From Nelumbo lutea (taxonomy: Eukaryota > Streptophyta > Magnoliopsida > Proteales > Nelumbonaceae): 64,000 nucleotides of DNA. The notes below the pieces were generated by a model. It had not been told where the DNA came from and searched no databases. It saw only the letters and a program-made list of their open reading frames with translations. The stretch covers positions 38,162,222 to 38,226,221 of the forward strand of contig JAKGHH010000002.1 in the NCBI GenBank assembly GCA_022828595.1, given 5' to 3'. The position numbers and the translations under genes were made by a program. How positions within the stretch are numbered: the first letter of the stretch is position 1; every line of letters begins with the position of its first letter. Shown here piece by piece: positions 24,318 to 35,583 of the stretch.

Positions 24318-24480
24318 CAAGGGGCAAATGACTCAGTAGCCGAGATGCTCACTCAGCGTTCCTCAAATGGAGGATCAAATCCACATAAGTGCAGGCTCTC
24401 CCTAACAGCACTGCAACTCACATGCATGCACCCCCTGCTCTGTCCCCACACTCCACCCCTTAATCCCATTGTGATGTGAT
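24318..24480 (+). mobile_element. Possible tRNA-derived SINE head
   Basis: TGACTCAGTAGCCGAGATGC resembles an internal pol III A box, and about 35 bp later GGATCAAATCC resembles a B box (consensus GGTTCAAATCC). The spacing fits a tRNA-derived promoter. The sequence does not fold convincingly as a tRNA and I cannot define its 3' end. Confidence 0.3.
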
Positions 24481-25798
24481 GGTCAAGAGAGTATAACAAT
24501 TTACCATTCTATCTTCTGGCTGTTTCTTTATGTTTCTACTTCATTGAAGGACAATTTTACCAGAGGATGAATACAAGAGACAGACAGTCTAAAAGAGAAA
24601 AAGCCATTACCCAATGTTTGGTCCCAACTAAGAGTCTTGGGAGAGGTGGACAAAATAACCTCACCTTTTCATAAGATTACAGTGGCCGAGATTTCGATAC
24701 CCCTTTCAAGTATTAGAATTAACTGTGGATCTTTTGTTTTTTTTTAATTGATGTTAGCATGGTCTGTTAGTGCACGGTAGGTGTGGCTGTGTTGGGAGGG
24801 AAAGGACGAGACAAAGCAGGTACATTGGATTCACTCACATCAGCGCTCTATATGCACATCTCATTGAAAACATTTTCCGTACTTGTCATTAAAAGATATT
24901 ACCAATATATGGTTGGGATGTGCTATGGGGCACTGATGTAAAGTTGCAAATTACACAGAGAGCCTGGAATTCAGTGGACTGAACCGTGTTTCTGCTCGGA
25001 GATAGATATTTGACAGTAGCTGGATTGGACCTAGGTTCAATTACTAATCTCTTTTCTTTTTTTTTTTTTTTCTGGTCTAAATTACTTTAGAACAGCAAGA
25101 GCCGGTTCTGGTCCAATTATTAATCAGGACAAAACCACATAACTAGAACTAAAATAACTGGTTCGGTTTGGTCGGATGGATCCAACCCATTGACATCCCT
25201 AATGCTGGAGAGTCAATTTGGCAACGGAGCTAGCCAAGTTAAAGGCTGTCCTTTGGTTGATACATAAAAACAAATGATTTTGTTAGAAAATGATGTTCAA
25301 TAGGAAAGTTATGAATGTAGAGGACCAACCTCTGTTACAGAAAATGATTTATGAAAAGAAGAAATGTCACTCTCCAGTAACTTTTACTTTCTTTTCTGGG
25401 ATAACGTTTGTTTCTTACAGCCATTTATTCATATGCAATAATACACTGTAAAATGTTTGAGAAATCATTTATTTTTCTTCATTTTACATGCAACCAAACT
25501 AATAAGTTTAAGTGAGCTGCTAACATAGACTCTTTTTGGATAAGCCTTTTCTTAGCTTTGAGCTATGGGAAAAAAAAAAAAAAAAAGCCAAAAATCATTT
25601 TGAAGGTTTCTAAGCAACTTTAAAACATTATAATCCGAAGCTAAAACATTTTTAAGCCCCAAAACTGGACTTTTAGGCTTTAAAAGTACAAATACTGAAG
25701 CTTATGCAAAGGCAACTATAGTTGCTCAATTTTGTAACTAACTTTTTCATGGAAGTCAGTGTTGCAAGATTAATGAATGAATTTTTATATATATGCCC
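24481..25798. other. Intergenic, no recognised gene
   Basis: No coding signal. Poly(T) at about 25055 and poly(A) at about 25569 are simple runs. Confidence 0.5.
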
Positions 25799-25806
25799 AT
25801 ACAAGG

Positions 25807-26056
25807 CATGGTTTTTAAAATCGAACCGGTCAGGGGTCTGATTATTGGTTTGAACGGTCAGATCGTTCGGTGTTCTGACAAAAATGGTCAAAATCGTTCG
25901 AACGGTTAACTGGCTGATTCAACGGTTTGTTGATCAAAATCAACGGTTTTAGAGAAAAAACCAGTTTGGGAGGAAAATGAAACCGATCAAATGACCAATT
26001 CCTGGTTTTTTCAATCCAATCATTCGGTCCAATCCAATCCGATTTTGAAAACCATG
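25807..26056. mobile_element. 250-bp MITE with exact 8-bp target duplication
   Basis: The ends CATGGTTTTTAAAATCG and the complement of CATGGTTTTCAAAATCG are inverted. The exact repeat ATACAAGG flanks it at 25799-25806 and 26057-26064. The interior has many AACGGTT / TCGAACGG words. hAT-type by target-site length. A decayed relative is at 30.32-30.64 kb. Confidence 0.85.
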
Positions 26057-26304
26057 ATACAAGGTGTGACTGTGAATGAAATTCCATATTTATTTTTTGG
26101 GAGTTTAAATGAAAACATTTCTCATTTTATATTATACTTTACTCAACAAATATTAGTAGAGTTCAGTTGCCAGTGTGGGCTCTTATAATGATTGCTTTCA
26201 TGGGCATTATTTAAGCTCATTTGGCCAAGAACCAAGCTATATGTTAGCCCCATTATAACCCCCATCTCAAAGAGCAGATCAATCAAATCTAGGGTTAGCC
26301 CGCT

Positions 26305-27325
26305 TACAATGGTGGATCTATGTAAAAGTTAATGTAGGCAATTGGCCTCACTGAGGTTTTGCCCAATCCCCATAAAATAGTGAGGACTTAAATAAAATTT
26401 GACTTGTTAAATAGGGTCCTTTTTTAAAGGTGAATAAATAAAAAGTTATACAATAATGACACCATGTCTCTATTACATTTTTCAGTTTTTTCGCTTAATA
26501 GATCAATCTTGCCCATCCACTTCATCTCCTCGTACCTCACCACCATTCCACACCAATCGGTGGTAATAGGCTAATATCTGCTAGAGCAGTGGTGGCCAAT
26601 GACCAAAATAGCAGCCATCAGGCTAGTGACCACCAACTGAGCGGAGATTTGAAATCGATAACCAAAATGCTAAAAACAATAAGGCTTTCTATGATTCTAC
26701 TCTTTTCTTATTTTTCTTTCTTTCATGGTTTTCATTGATCAATTTTTATGTGGTTAGATACTTATATTCATTATTTTATTGTTATTATTAATTTTGTTTA
26801 AGAAAACAAAATAATTTCCTTCTACAAATTATCATTCTTATATAATATTGCTCACCTTTATTTCTCACCCTTGATCGGAACTTGTTAGGATTAATATTAT
26901 TCGTGTAAGTTCTTATTTGTTACGGCTTTTTTCTCATATGATTGTACATGTATTTTACTATATTTATTTAATATTTTATCTAATTTTTAATTTTCTTTCT
27001 CAAATAAGTTAATCATAGAGATGATATGCGAAATTGTTCAAAACAATATCAAGCTGAAATTAATTTACAAAAGAAAACTTGTCATTATAATTTTCTACAA
27101 AGAATATTTGGAAAAGTGTTAAGAAGATTCCGTTTTTCTTGGTTTAATGAATTTGGCAATTAGTTGGAGTGTATGGCAAATGAAGCCATATTTTGCTTGT
27201 TTTGCTATATTTTTAAGTTAAACTTTGGAAGACATGGGGAGGGGAATTCATTTATTACCGATAATGTTATGATAATGCGTGTCCCCATTGATTAAGGTCA
27301 TAGATCCACCACTACCTACACAAAT
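26305..27325 (+). mobile_element. Deletion derivative of a hAT element with TTF-type zinc finger
   Basis: TGGTGGATCTATG near the left is mirrored by CATAGATCCACCACTAC at the right; such AGTGGYGGATC ends are common in hAT elements. Inside, 27130-27290 (plus) reads RFRFSWFNEFGN-stop-LECMANEAIFCLFCYIFK then GRHGEGNSFITDNVM. This matches the TTF-type zinc finger at the N-terminus of ZMYM1-like hAT proteins, with a TAG where relatives have the tryptophan of GNWLEY. The catalytic part is missing. Confidence 0.65.
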
Positions 27326-27484
27326 CTATTTACTAGCAGCTCTAGCTAAGGTATGGTTCTTTAATGGGAAATAGAAAGCGAACAATTCCGAGAGTTTAAA
27401 GTTGTGCCATTGGCTACATGCTACTAATCTCAAAACCCAATACATATTGAAGTGTATTAACCAATTTACATTCATTCTTTAGAC

Positions 27485-27849
27485 TAAGGGTGTCAATTGG
27501 ACTAGATTTGGTCCAATCTGATCGAGTCCAATGTGAGTCCATTACAAATGGAGTAAGTCCAATCCAATCTAATGAATATTTTGGACTATTTTGAACCAGT
27601 CCAAATCAATGTCTAGGCCATCCAATCTATTCAAATTCATTTTAATTTAAAGAGTTTTCAACCCGAACCCGATCCATTGACACCTATGTTCTTATGGATC
27701 AGATATTGGCTTGATCCAATCCAATCCAATATAACTTTATCACAGATGGACCAGGTCCAATCCAATATGTCATGTTGGTCCATCCAATTCGTCCAAATTA
27801 ATTTTAGACTGGACAGGGTCCAGTCCAAAACCGCTCCATGACACCCATA
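27485..27849. mobile_element. hAT-like MITE, TAAGGGTGTCA ends
   Basis: TAAGGGTGTCAATTGGA at the left opposes the complement TATGGGTGTCATGGAGC at the right. Flanks CTTTAGAC (27477-27484) and CTGTAGAG (27850-27857) match at 6 of 8 positions. The inside is a series of TCCAATCC / GGACTGG words on both strands. A second inner end-like GTTGACACC..-type word (CCATTGACACCTATG near 27680) hints at nesting. Confidence 0.6.
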
Positions 27850-27857
27850 CTGTAGAG

Positions 27858-29460
27858 TGTAGACCTTGCCTTTATACCCTATCTTCTGTGGTGCCAAATT
27901 TTTTGCATAAATTGTTAGTGGACACTACTACCATTGCCCCCCTCGTGTCCAAGGATCATTAGGATTTGAGGCAGTTTATTACATGATCATGGGATCTCAT
28001 CTTCTGCAACTGCAAATTGATCACATAGAACAGTTTAAAGCTTTGTTTTTTCAATGAAATTACAAGTGAAAACTATTAGATCAAACCCTATTTTGCCATG
28101 AGAGAGATGCCAACCTCTTGACTCCTACTAAAATAAATTAAAGGACAACTTCAGGACTACTATTGTCCTCGGTCCTGGCTTCACCAAACATTCTTTCTGA
28201 GAAGACAAAGATTCTCCCATGCATGCTTGTATAACATAAAAATAAAAAGTTACCAAGAAAGGCTACATTTGTCCTTCCAAATAGGCCTTTTTTTAACTAT
28301 TAGCAAGAAAAGTGAGAGAGATGAAATATCATGTGGGACCCAAAGAATGGTCAGGTCCCATCTCCTCCTGTAGACGAGACACTGGTGTATTTTGGGTGTG
28401 ACCCAACTAGTGAAAACCAGATTTCTATGGACCCGTGAATAACAGTGGCTTCTTGGACATTGCAGGTGCTATCAACAAAAATAATTGTCCTTGAGAGGCC
28501 CGAACAACCTCAAGAAGCTCTATTATTATGGGCACTGTCTTAATCTTGTTGAGGTTTGCCAAGTCAGACAAGTTCAAGTTGCCCATCTACATGCAAAAAG
28601 CTTCCCACTGTTTCTTGAACCAGTTCCCCGTTAGACCCACCTAGCCTCATACATCCACTTTCCACCCACCAAAAGCAAAAAGGTTTTCACAAGTTCAAGA
28701 AAAGAACAAACTAATAGAGCAATTACCTAACTAATTAACTAATTGTTTTCTCTTCTTAATCTAGTGCAGCCAGTGAATGAGAAGATACTACAAAACTTAA
28801 TTAGCAAAACCCAGATGCAAATCCACAAATTTTTATGATAAATATATAAATTATTCAACAAAAGAATAAGCAAAACAGAAAGAAGACTTTTTAACTTTTT
28901 TTTCTTCACTTTTCGGCTTCCCTCAAAGGCCAAATGTGAAATGCTTTTAGTAAGTGTCTGAAGACTGAACACTGAAGTACCAGCTTAACAAAATATTCAG
29001 AAAGAAATGTTTTATTACTAACCGTGCTGAATCAGTCTTTCACATGGCTTCCTTCTAAAAACTAAGGTGGTAACCCTAATTTAAACTCAATGAATTCTAC
29101 AGATCTGTCTTTGTTTTTAAGGGTATGTATATGGCCGGTTTATTTGGTCTTCCCCAATTAAGATGAGTCTTCTTTAATTTGTTCCCCCTTTTAACTCTCC
29201 TCCTCAACAACTCGGTTCATCTCAAAAATAGTTTTAACAAATAATTAAACACAAGATTCGAGCATAACAAAAGACCAAGTCAGTCTAAAAAAAAAAAAAA
29301 TTTGAAGGATGAAGAATGGGCCAACTCTCTTGGAGAAGGCTACCTGCTATTGTATAAATCCACATGCCCATTAGCTACAAGAATAGAAAAACAAAAAGAA
29401 ACAAAGAAAAGATTGAGCCGGTCCCGCCAATATCACACCAGATTCTACCTTAACATAACC
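27858..29460. other. Intergenic, no recognised gene
   Basis: No conserved coding signal on either strand. 28.3-28.7 kb has ordinary base composition without an open frame worth reporting. The part near 29.3-29.46 kb may be 3' untranslated sequence of the candidate minus-strand exon just to the right. Confidence 0.4.
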
Positions 29461-29476
29461 ACCATTACAATTTCAA

Positions 29477-29694
29477 GAAACAGAAGATGAACAAGAAGAA
29501 GAGCTGGATGATATTTACAGGGTGAATGGGATATCTGCCACCAACCCACCTCTGAGAAAAGCCAAAGAAAAGCATTTGCTTCAAAACCACTTCCATATCA
29601 AACCTTGATGCAGTAGGAGTAGCACTGGGAGCAGCAGCAGTAACAGCTTCAGCCTCCTCCATGTTTCTCTCCACTTCTGGCGTCTCTCCCTCTG
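29477..29694 (-). CDS. Unrecognised possible exon of a small plant gene
   Basis: The complement from about 29694 follows a T-rich tract and an AG that could be a splice acceptor. It reads AEGETPEVERNMEEAEAVTA, then APSATPTASRFDMEVVLKQM and LFFGFSQRWVGGRYPIHP. The acidic, alanine-rich start and the codon use look gene-like, and a (CT)n tract at 29808-29822, a common feature of plant 5' leaders, lies upstream on this strand. I do not recognise the family. It may equally be chance. Confidence 0.25.
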
Positions 29695-29807
29695 CTACAA
29701 CATCACATATTCACAAACCCAATACACAGACAATGCATGAGAGAATGTCTGAGGTCTCCTCAATTTTCCCTCTCTACAGCTCGTGATGAAAAGAAAGCCA
29801 AACAACT

Positions 29808-29822
29808 CTCTCTCTCTCTCTA
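29808..29822. repeat. (CT)n microsatellite
   Basis: Seven to eight CT units, possibly in the 5' leader of the candidate minus-strand exon at 29.5 kb. Confidence 0.6.
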
Positions 29823-29829
29823 TCTCAAG

Positions 29830-30317
29830 TGGCCGGGTGTAGGTGGTTTTATTGGGGCGATGGTCAAATTTTTTATTAACCAAACAAGAAACAAGGGAAG
29901 ATATGTTTTACTTCTTCTTTGTTGGTTTGTTTTTTGCTTTGATTGCCTTTTTGCTGGGTGTTTTTGTCCTGTTTTGAACCAAAAAAAGTGATTGAGGAAA
30001 AAAAAAAAAATGAACCTTTTGTGTGCAGCACACTGGGAAAGTGACTCAGGCAAAAAGAGAGTTTGCCGTGCAGTTCCCGCATGGAAGGCCTTCTCCCTAC
30101 CGTACCGAGCCAGAGTCCAGAGTCCAGAGTCCAGTGCATCGTTTAGCTAGATTTTTTCAAGCAACCCCATCTTTTTCCTAACGTAGCCTTCAAAATTATT
30201 ATCAACTTTTTGCTTTCTTTACTGCTTTGTTGTTTGACGTATTAATTAGAAAACCAGCTACTGATTATTGACTGAAAGTTGGGTGGGTTTCAAAATAACC
30301 CAATGGTTTATCATAAA
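29830..30317. other. Non-coding stretch
   Basis: Poly(A) at 29998-30010 and a triple GAGTCCA repeat near 30114-30133 are the only notable features. No coding signal. Confidence 0.5.
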
Positions 30318-30640
30318 CTCGCCAAGGTTTTAAAAATTGATTCGGAACCGAAACCGTTTTGGCCATCGGTTTTTGGGTCAATGGTTCAATCATTCGGTTT
30401 GAATGAATGGTCTGTTCTAATTTAAAAAAGAATTAAAAATAATTAAAATAAAAAACCACCAAAATCCATTGTCTAAGTCAAATAAATTGATAAATTGACT
30501 GATTGAATCAACAGATCACTAATTAAGTCAATGGTTTTTAGTCAAAACCAGGTTAAGGGTGAAAGAGAACTCATTGCCTAGATAGTTCCCAGGCCTAACA
30601 GTCTAATCGTCCAAATCAACGACAATTTGAAAACACTGTA
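30318..30640. mobile_element. Decayed relative of the 25.8-kb MITE
   Basis: CAAGGTTTTAAAAATTGATTCGGAACCG-like left end, GGTTTGAATGAATGG words inside, and TTTGAAAACACTG at the right resemble the 25807-26056 element. The ends are mutated and no target duplication is left. Confidence 0.4.
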
Positions 30641-31299
30641 AAAACCCATTTAAGAATTGTGACTTGACAGAAAGAAACAAATTGAAAGGTTCAGTTTCTC
30701 ATAATTTCTAAGAATCATTTTTCATTGCCAATTCACCAAAATCGTGTTTGGATAGGAGAATAAATGAGATTTATTCCATTTACAAAAGTTTTCTTGGAAA
30801 GCTATTAAGTGGGGTTGACGATAGGCGGGGCTGGGCTTAGCACCCCTAGCCTGAGTTTAGGGCCTGATTTGAAGTTAGAATGGCAATGGATCAGGTTTGG
30901 GGCAAGGACCATATCCCCCAGTACCCAATTTGTAAGTAACTTCTCACCCCCAATCCAGATCCTTATTGGGGATGAAAATGAAGCCCTATTCCCAATCCTA
31001 ATCCCTAATGGAGATGGGTTCTCCATCAAGGACATAATTCCCCTAATAAAAGTTCCCTTTAGAAAAAAAAAATATTTAAAAAAGGAAAAAATAATAATTA
31101 ATTAAAAAATTATTTAATTATGCATATGTGTTTTCAAATTTAAAATATAAATAATATCTTAAAAGTATTTAAAGCTAGGACTTCACTCCCCACCCCATTC
31201 CCATCCCTGATCAGGTATCTGAATTAACTCCCATCCCCATCCCTACCAAAGTAGCCTCTCATCTCCATGTCCAACCCAATCAGGTTCGGAGACCAAGGC
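30640..31299. other. Non-coding, repeat-like stretch
   Basis: 30.8-31.29 kb contains repeated TCCCCATTCC / AATCCCTAATGG / CCCATCCC words and GGATCAGGTTTGGGG against CAATCAGGTTCGG, typical of another degraded inverted-repeat element. The open frames here on both strands are low-complexity by-products. Confidence 0.4.
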
Positions 31300-32310
31300 C
31301 CTATTTGCTTTTTGGTAAGCTATTTAATCGAGCAAATGCTGTTACCTAGGTAACTTTTTTCTGGGAAATACTTATCCAGGTAAGTGTATTTACCCATGTT
31401 CTTTTATTTCTCATGTAAATAAGGCAATGACCATTTTAGCCATAAAAAGTTATTATTAAAAAGGGCATTTTTGTTACATTGAAGTGTTGGTAACTTCCCC
31501 CCTAGATGGGAAAGTTATTGGGATAATAGCAACTTTTGGGGTTTAATATCAATAAAAGTAATATTTAAAAAAAATTCAAAAATAGGTTAACTTTTTAAAA
31601 ATAATATCAATAAAGGGCAAAAATATTGTTCATTATCTTCTTGCCATTTGTTCACCAACACCGCCATCCACCAACACCCGCCACCGCCGCTTACTGCCGC
31701 CCGCCTCTGCCTTCGGCAACATTACCGGAGGTGGCCAGAGGCAAAGGTGGTGGCGATGACGCTAGTGGTCATTTGTTTGCCCAATGCCACCACCCCCGCC
31801 CACCTCTGCCTCTGCCTCCGGAAACGTGTCCGGAGGTGTGTGGAGACAGAGGTGGCGGCAGTGGCGCTAGGCAGAGGAATGACCACCAGTGCTGCCGCCG
31901 CCACCTCTACCTCCGACCATCTCTAGCAATGTTGTCAGAGGTGAAGGAAGAGATGGGCGGAGGCGGCGACAAACGGCGGTGCTAATGAACAAATGGCAAG
32001 AAGAAGATGATGAACATTGTTTTTACCCTTTATTGATATTATTTTTAAAAAGTTAATCTATTTTTTATTTTTTTTAAATATTACTTTTATTGATATTAAA
32101 CTTCAAAAGTTTCCCTTATATGCTATTACCCCAAAGTTATTTACCCATCTTGGAGATGGGTATAAGTGATACCTAGGAAAATAAACTTTCCTTGGTCCCC
32201 ACATAAATCTGAAAAAAGAACATAGGATTCTTGGTCATTGGGATTTTTCCCATTGACCAACTTTCTCCCCTCTCAAAATTCGAAAAAAGAATACCCCCCA
32301 AGTATCAAAC
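31300..32310. mobile_element. 1-kb foldback element with GC-rich core
   Basis: The left arm at 31.50-31.67 kb (TTTAATATCAATAAAAGTAA, AACTTTTTAAAAATAATATC, TTCTTGCCATTTGTTCA) is found inverted at 31.98-32.13 kb. The core, 31.67-31.98 kb, is GC-rich and itself partly self-complementary (CTCTGCCTCCGG / CCGGAGGT, CCACCTCTGCC / GGCAGAGG), so nearly the whole element can fold on itself. Outer parts (about 31300-31490 and 32150-32310) pair more weakly. The right part is related to the element at 1.4-1.9 kb. Superfamily not assigned. Confidence 0.65.
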
Positions 32311-32524
32311 AGGGATAGGGAAAATTATCATCCCTAATTATAGTCCTATATTTTTATCTTATATGTCATATAATATATGTACAATATTTATTTTATATTA
32401 TATATCAAATAATATGTCACATTTTCTTGGCTGGACCGGACTAGGCTTCCTAAGCGGATTGAAAATGATCACCCCTAGCCGATTCCCTAGTGTGTAAAAA
32501 ATCCCATTTGGTAAGAGGCGTAAG

Positions 32525-32990
32525 ACTAGACCTAGCAATTGGGTTGGGTGGGTTCGGTTCGGGTTGGGTCAAGACACTTCGGGTTGACTTTCAAGTCGGG
32601 TTGAATTTTGGGTTGGGTCAAAAAACTGTTGGACCCTAACCCTAAATGTTTAGGTTAGGGTTGACCCATGAGTCAATTCGGGTCATCCTAAAAAAAGTAA
32701 CTAACATTTTAAAAAATAAAGAAAAAATACATGAAGAATGTCAAAACCAAAGGAATTAACCTTATGATTCCAAAAATAAAATAAAAAACTTGAACATTTA
32801 ACATTTCAAAGAATAAACAATAAAGAGTAAAGACTAAATAGTAAAGATTAAAGAGAGGGAAACTTCTAGCAATACATAAATAGTCCCAATTAGACCTGAC
32901 AATTAGGTTAATAGGTTGACCCATGACCCAACCCAATCTAACCCAATTTTTCTTGGTTGGGTCGGGTCGGGTCATTCTGTGCCTCATTCT
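32525..32990. mobile_element. hAT-like TAGACCTGNCAATT repeat fragments
   Basis: TAGACCTAGCAATTGGGTTG (32529) and TAGACCTGACAATTAGGTTA (about 32893) are two hAT-type starts, each followed by GGGTTGGGTCGGG-rich DNA. The second appears cut by the element at about 33.0-33.8 kb. Borders are uncertain because several related elements overlap. Confidence 0.45.
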
Positions 32991-33037
32991 CTTAATTCTT
33001 GTTCATTCTAGGCAAAAATGGGCAAGAATGAATAGCA

Positions 33038-33784
33038 TTAGAGTGTTTGGTTACAAAATTCTTGCCCAGGGCCACATTCTTTTTAGAATGAAAAATCAGC
33101 CCCATAACACAAAATTTGACTAGCCTGCAACATGAAAACTAATCATGCCCCATCTTGTTCATTTCATTCTCTGGGAAACTCTACCTACACAACTTTTGCA
33201 ATAGATGTTTACTTTTCCAAAAGCACTTTTACAAAAGTACTTTTATGAAAGCACTTTTGTAAAAGTACTTTTATGAAAACACTTTTATGGAAGTACTTTT
33301 ATAGAAGTAATTTTATGAAAGCACTATTATGGAAGTACTTTTAAGAAAGCATTTTTATAAAATCACTTTTACAAAAGTATTTTTATAAAAGCACTTCCAT
33401 GGAAGCACTTTTACAGAATTACTTTTATAAAAGCACTTTTATGAAAGCACTTTTACAATGGTACTTTTATGAATGTGCTTTCACGAAAGTACAAAAGCAC
33501 TTTTAGGAAAGTACTTTTACAAAACATCTATGCCAATTGGTAAATATTGACTATTGGAGACCTAGGCTAGTGGTTTGTGAATAATGGTTCAATTTTTTTT
33601 GTAAGAATGAAAATGAGCAACATAAAACACTTGTCAATCTGAAAAGAATTCATTTTTAGGGAAAAAGTGTTTGGTTCATAGCAATTTTTTCTCATTCTGC
33701 CTATTTTTACCCATTCTTTTCCATTTTAGAATCTCATCTTAGATAAGAATGAGAAAGAATGAAAGTTGAACCAAACATGGCCTA
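33038..33784. mobile_element. Possible Tourist-like element carrying a minisatellite
   Basis: GAGTGTTTGGTTAC at the left opposes the complement GGCCATGTTTGGTTC at the right, a typical start of Tourist/Harbinger-type plant elements, with TTA and TAA next to the ends. AGAATG words recur on both sides. Its middle is the 14-bp minisatellite. Confidence 0.45.
33223..33524. repeat. 14-bp minisatellite with alternating GCAC/GTAC units
   Basis: Twenty-one 14-bp units plus one 8-bp partial unit fill exactly 302 bp. The unit is GYACTTTTATGAAA with variants. Units starting GCAC and GTAC tend to alternate, giving a 28-bp higher-order period. Each unit is partly self-complementary (AAAGTACTTT, AAAGCACTTTT). 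Confidence 0.9.
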
Positions 33785-33796
33785 AATATGAGATCC

Positions 33797-34068
33797 TAAT
33801 CCTTTCATGGGTCATGTAGCCCGATGGCCCAACCCGCACCCCAGTCGGGCTTGGTCATGTAATTAGGCCCGCGGGCCTGACCTCGGGCCTAACACAGTAA
33901 GCTCGACTGTGTTTCGGGCCAGGCTTGGGATTTGTCAAAAAAGCCCAGCCCGGCCCGACTTAGCATTATATATTTTATAAAATATATAATATGTATTTTA
34001 TATATTATATAATATTTATTAAAATATATATTTATAATTTAATATATAAATTTTTTATTCTTTTCTTT

Positions 34069-34099
<31 letters not shown>

Positions 34100-34282
34100 A
34101 TTCATTCGCTAACAATATGGGCTAAATTTCGGGCTCGGGCCCAAGCCTGGGCTTCGGGCTTTTTATGAGGGTCGGGCTCGGGCCCAAGTTGTAGGCTCGA
34201 TGGTTGGGTTGGGCTCAGGCTCGGGCCTTAGAAATTTCTATTAATAAAGAGCGAAGCCCGACCGGACCCATGAACAGGTCTA
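33797..34282. mobile_element. hAT-like MITE rich in GGGCCCAAGC words
   Basis: Left TAATCCTTTCATGGGTC opposes the complement of the right end, TAGACCTGTTCATGGGTC. The interior has mirrored GCCCGACTT / AAGCCCGAC and CGGGCTCGGGCCCAAGCC blocks, an AT-rich centre and a (TC)n run at 34073-34099. The flanks do not form a clear 8-bp duplication. Confidence 0.55.
34073..34099. repeat. (TC)n microsatellite
   Basis: About 13 TC units inside the hAT-like MITE. Confidence 0.9.
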
Positions 34283-34821
34283 GTTGGGTCAGGTTTGCGA
34301 GTTTGGTCAACTTTTTGCCATGTTTGCATAAGATTGATTCCTCAACAATCAATACATGAATCAATCAGTCCTTTCCATGGGTGATTTTCAAGTGATTTCT
34401 AATATGTCCATGACAATAATGTTGTCATAGTTGCATTTTCTTTTTGAGAAATTGTCTCATCAACATTATTTTTACCAAATATGTTTCCTCGGAGAAATCA
34501 ATAATACCCTAAACCCCTCAAAACTAGTGACTCTTGAGGAATTTTGAGAAACAAGATTCCTCCAATGCTACATGAGTTTGGATCTGCTTCTCACTGAGCA
34601 TTCCTCACAGGGACATTACAGCACGTCCCAACTGCACATTGAGAACATCTCCTATATTTATATGTTATTATTCATGGGAAGATGTTTGCCATACACATGG
34701 TGAAATGCACTATGAAATCGGTATTATTCACAAAACACCTACATAAAGCTTTGTCGATATTTATATACCCTCTACACCAAACAGTCTTCCATCCTACTAA
34801 TATATTTAACTTTTGCATATA
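34283..34821. other. Non-coding spacer, target region of the LTR element
   Basis: No coding signal. The sequence continues on the other side of the LTR retrotransposon at 38285. Confidence 0.5.
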
Positions 34822-34826
34822 GAAAC
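34822..34826. repeat. Target-site duplication, left (GAAAC)
   Basis: Identical to 38280-38284. Five bases is the usual size for LTR retrotransposon integrases. Confidence 0.9.
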
Positions 34827-34907
34827 TGATGAGGGCAGATTTGGCCCTCCAGTGAAATTGTGACACCTGGCACCTCATGCCAACTAAGTGTAGCCTCTTG
34901 ACAACTA

Positions 34908-35232
34908 GACAGCTCGCCATAAGCAGCTCGCCATAGGCAGCTTGCCATAGGCAACTCACCATAAGCAGCTTGCCACAGGCAGCTCGCCATAGGCAGCTCA
35001 CCACAGGTAGCTCGCCATAGGCAGCTCGCCACAGGCACCTCGCCATAGGCAACTCGCCATAAGCAGCTCGCCATAGGCAGCTCGCCACACGCAGCTCGCC
35101 ACACACAGCTCGCCACAGGCAACTCGACATAAGCAACTTGCCATAAGCAGCTCGCCACAGGTAGCTCGCCACAACTCGCCATAAGCAGCTTGCCATAGGC
35201 AGCTCGCCACAGGCAGCTCACCACAGGCAGCT
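34908..35232. repeat. 14-bp minisatellite in the 5' LTR
   Basis: Units of AGCTCGCCATAGGC (variants with CACAGGC, ATAAGC, AACTC, TTGCC) repeat over 20 times. The period is not a multiple of three, so all three frames on the minus strand stay open by chance and give apparent proteins rich in ASCLWRAAYGEL. The 3' LTR holds a shorter array at 37110-37390. Confidence 0.9.
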
Positions 35233-35575
35233 CACCCTCAGCCTGGCAACTTAGACAACTCAGCATTGCATAGGCAGCTCGCCACTAGGCAACTCACAAC
35301 TAAGCAGTTCGTCCCCAAGTATCGCAGGAAGATCTCTTGCCTGACGACTTGGCCTAGACACCGACCCGCGGACCTGACGACCTGGCCCAGACATCGACCC
35401 GCCGACTGATGCAGGCATCGCCCTGACAACCTAGCCTAGGCGCCGACCTAGCCACCTGACACAAGCGCCAACCTGACGACCTCGAGGAGTTCACCACCGT
35501 ACCCCAGTTCTGACGGGATGTGACGAGTCTTACCGTTTGGAGGCTTTTCACCCACCTAACCCGCGAGGACTCCGG

Positions 35576-35583
35576 TATATAAA
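35576..35583 (+). promoter_or_regulatory. TATA box of the 5' LTR
   Basis: TATATAAA preceded by CTCCGG and followed by GACCTCACTCCCC; the matching TATATAAA in the 3' LTR is at 37726-37733. It is the likely core promoter for the element's RNA. Confidence 0.7.

Noticed and set aside
31626..31985. GC-rich open frame in an AT-rich region
   Set aside because: It lies in the core of the foldback element and is open on both strands because of the GGT/CGG-rich repeats. No recognisable protein.
34908..35232. CRISPR-like appearance of short regular repeats (also 33223-33524)
   Set aside because: The units are contiguous 14-mers with no unique spacers, in plant DNA. They are minisatellites.
34672..35266. 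Apparent repeat proteins rich in ASCLWRAAYGEL on the minus strand
   Set aside because: They are by-products of the 14-bp minisatellite in an LTR: the period is not a multiple of three, so every frame stays open and gives the same repeating words. No gene signals.
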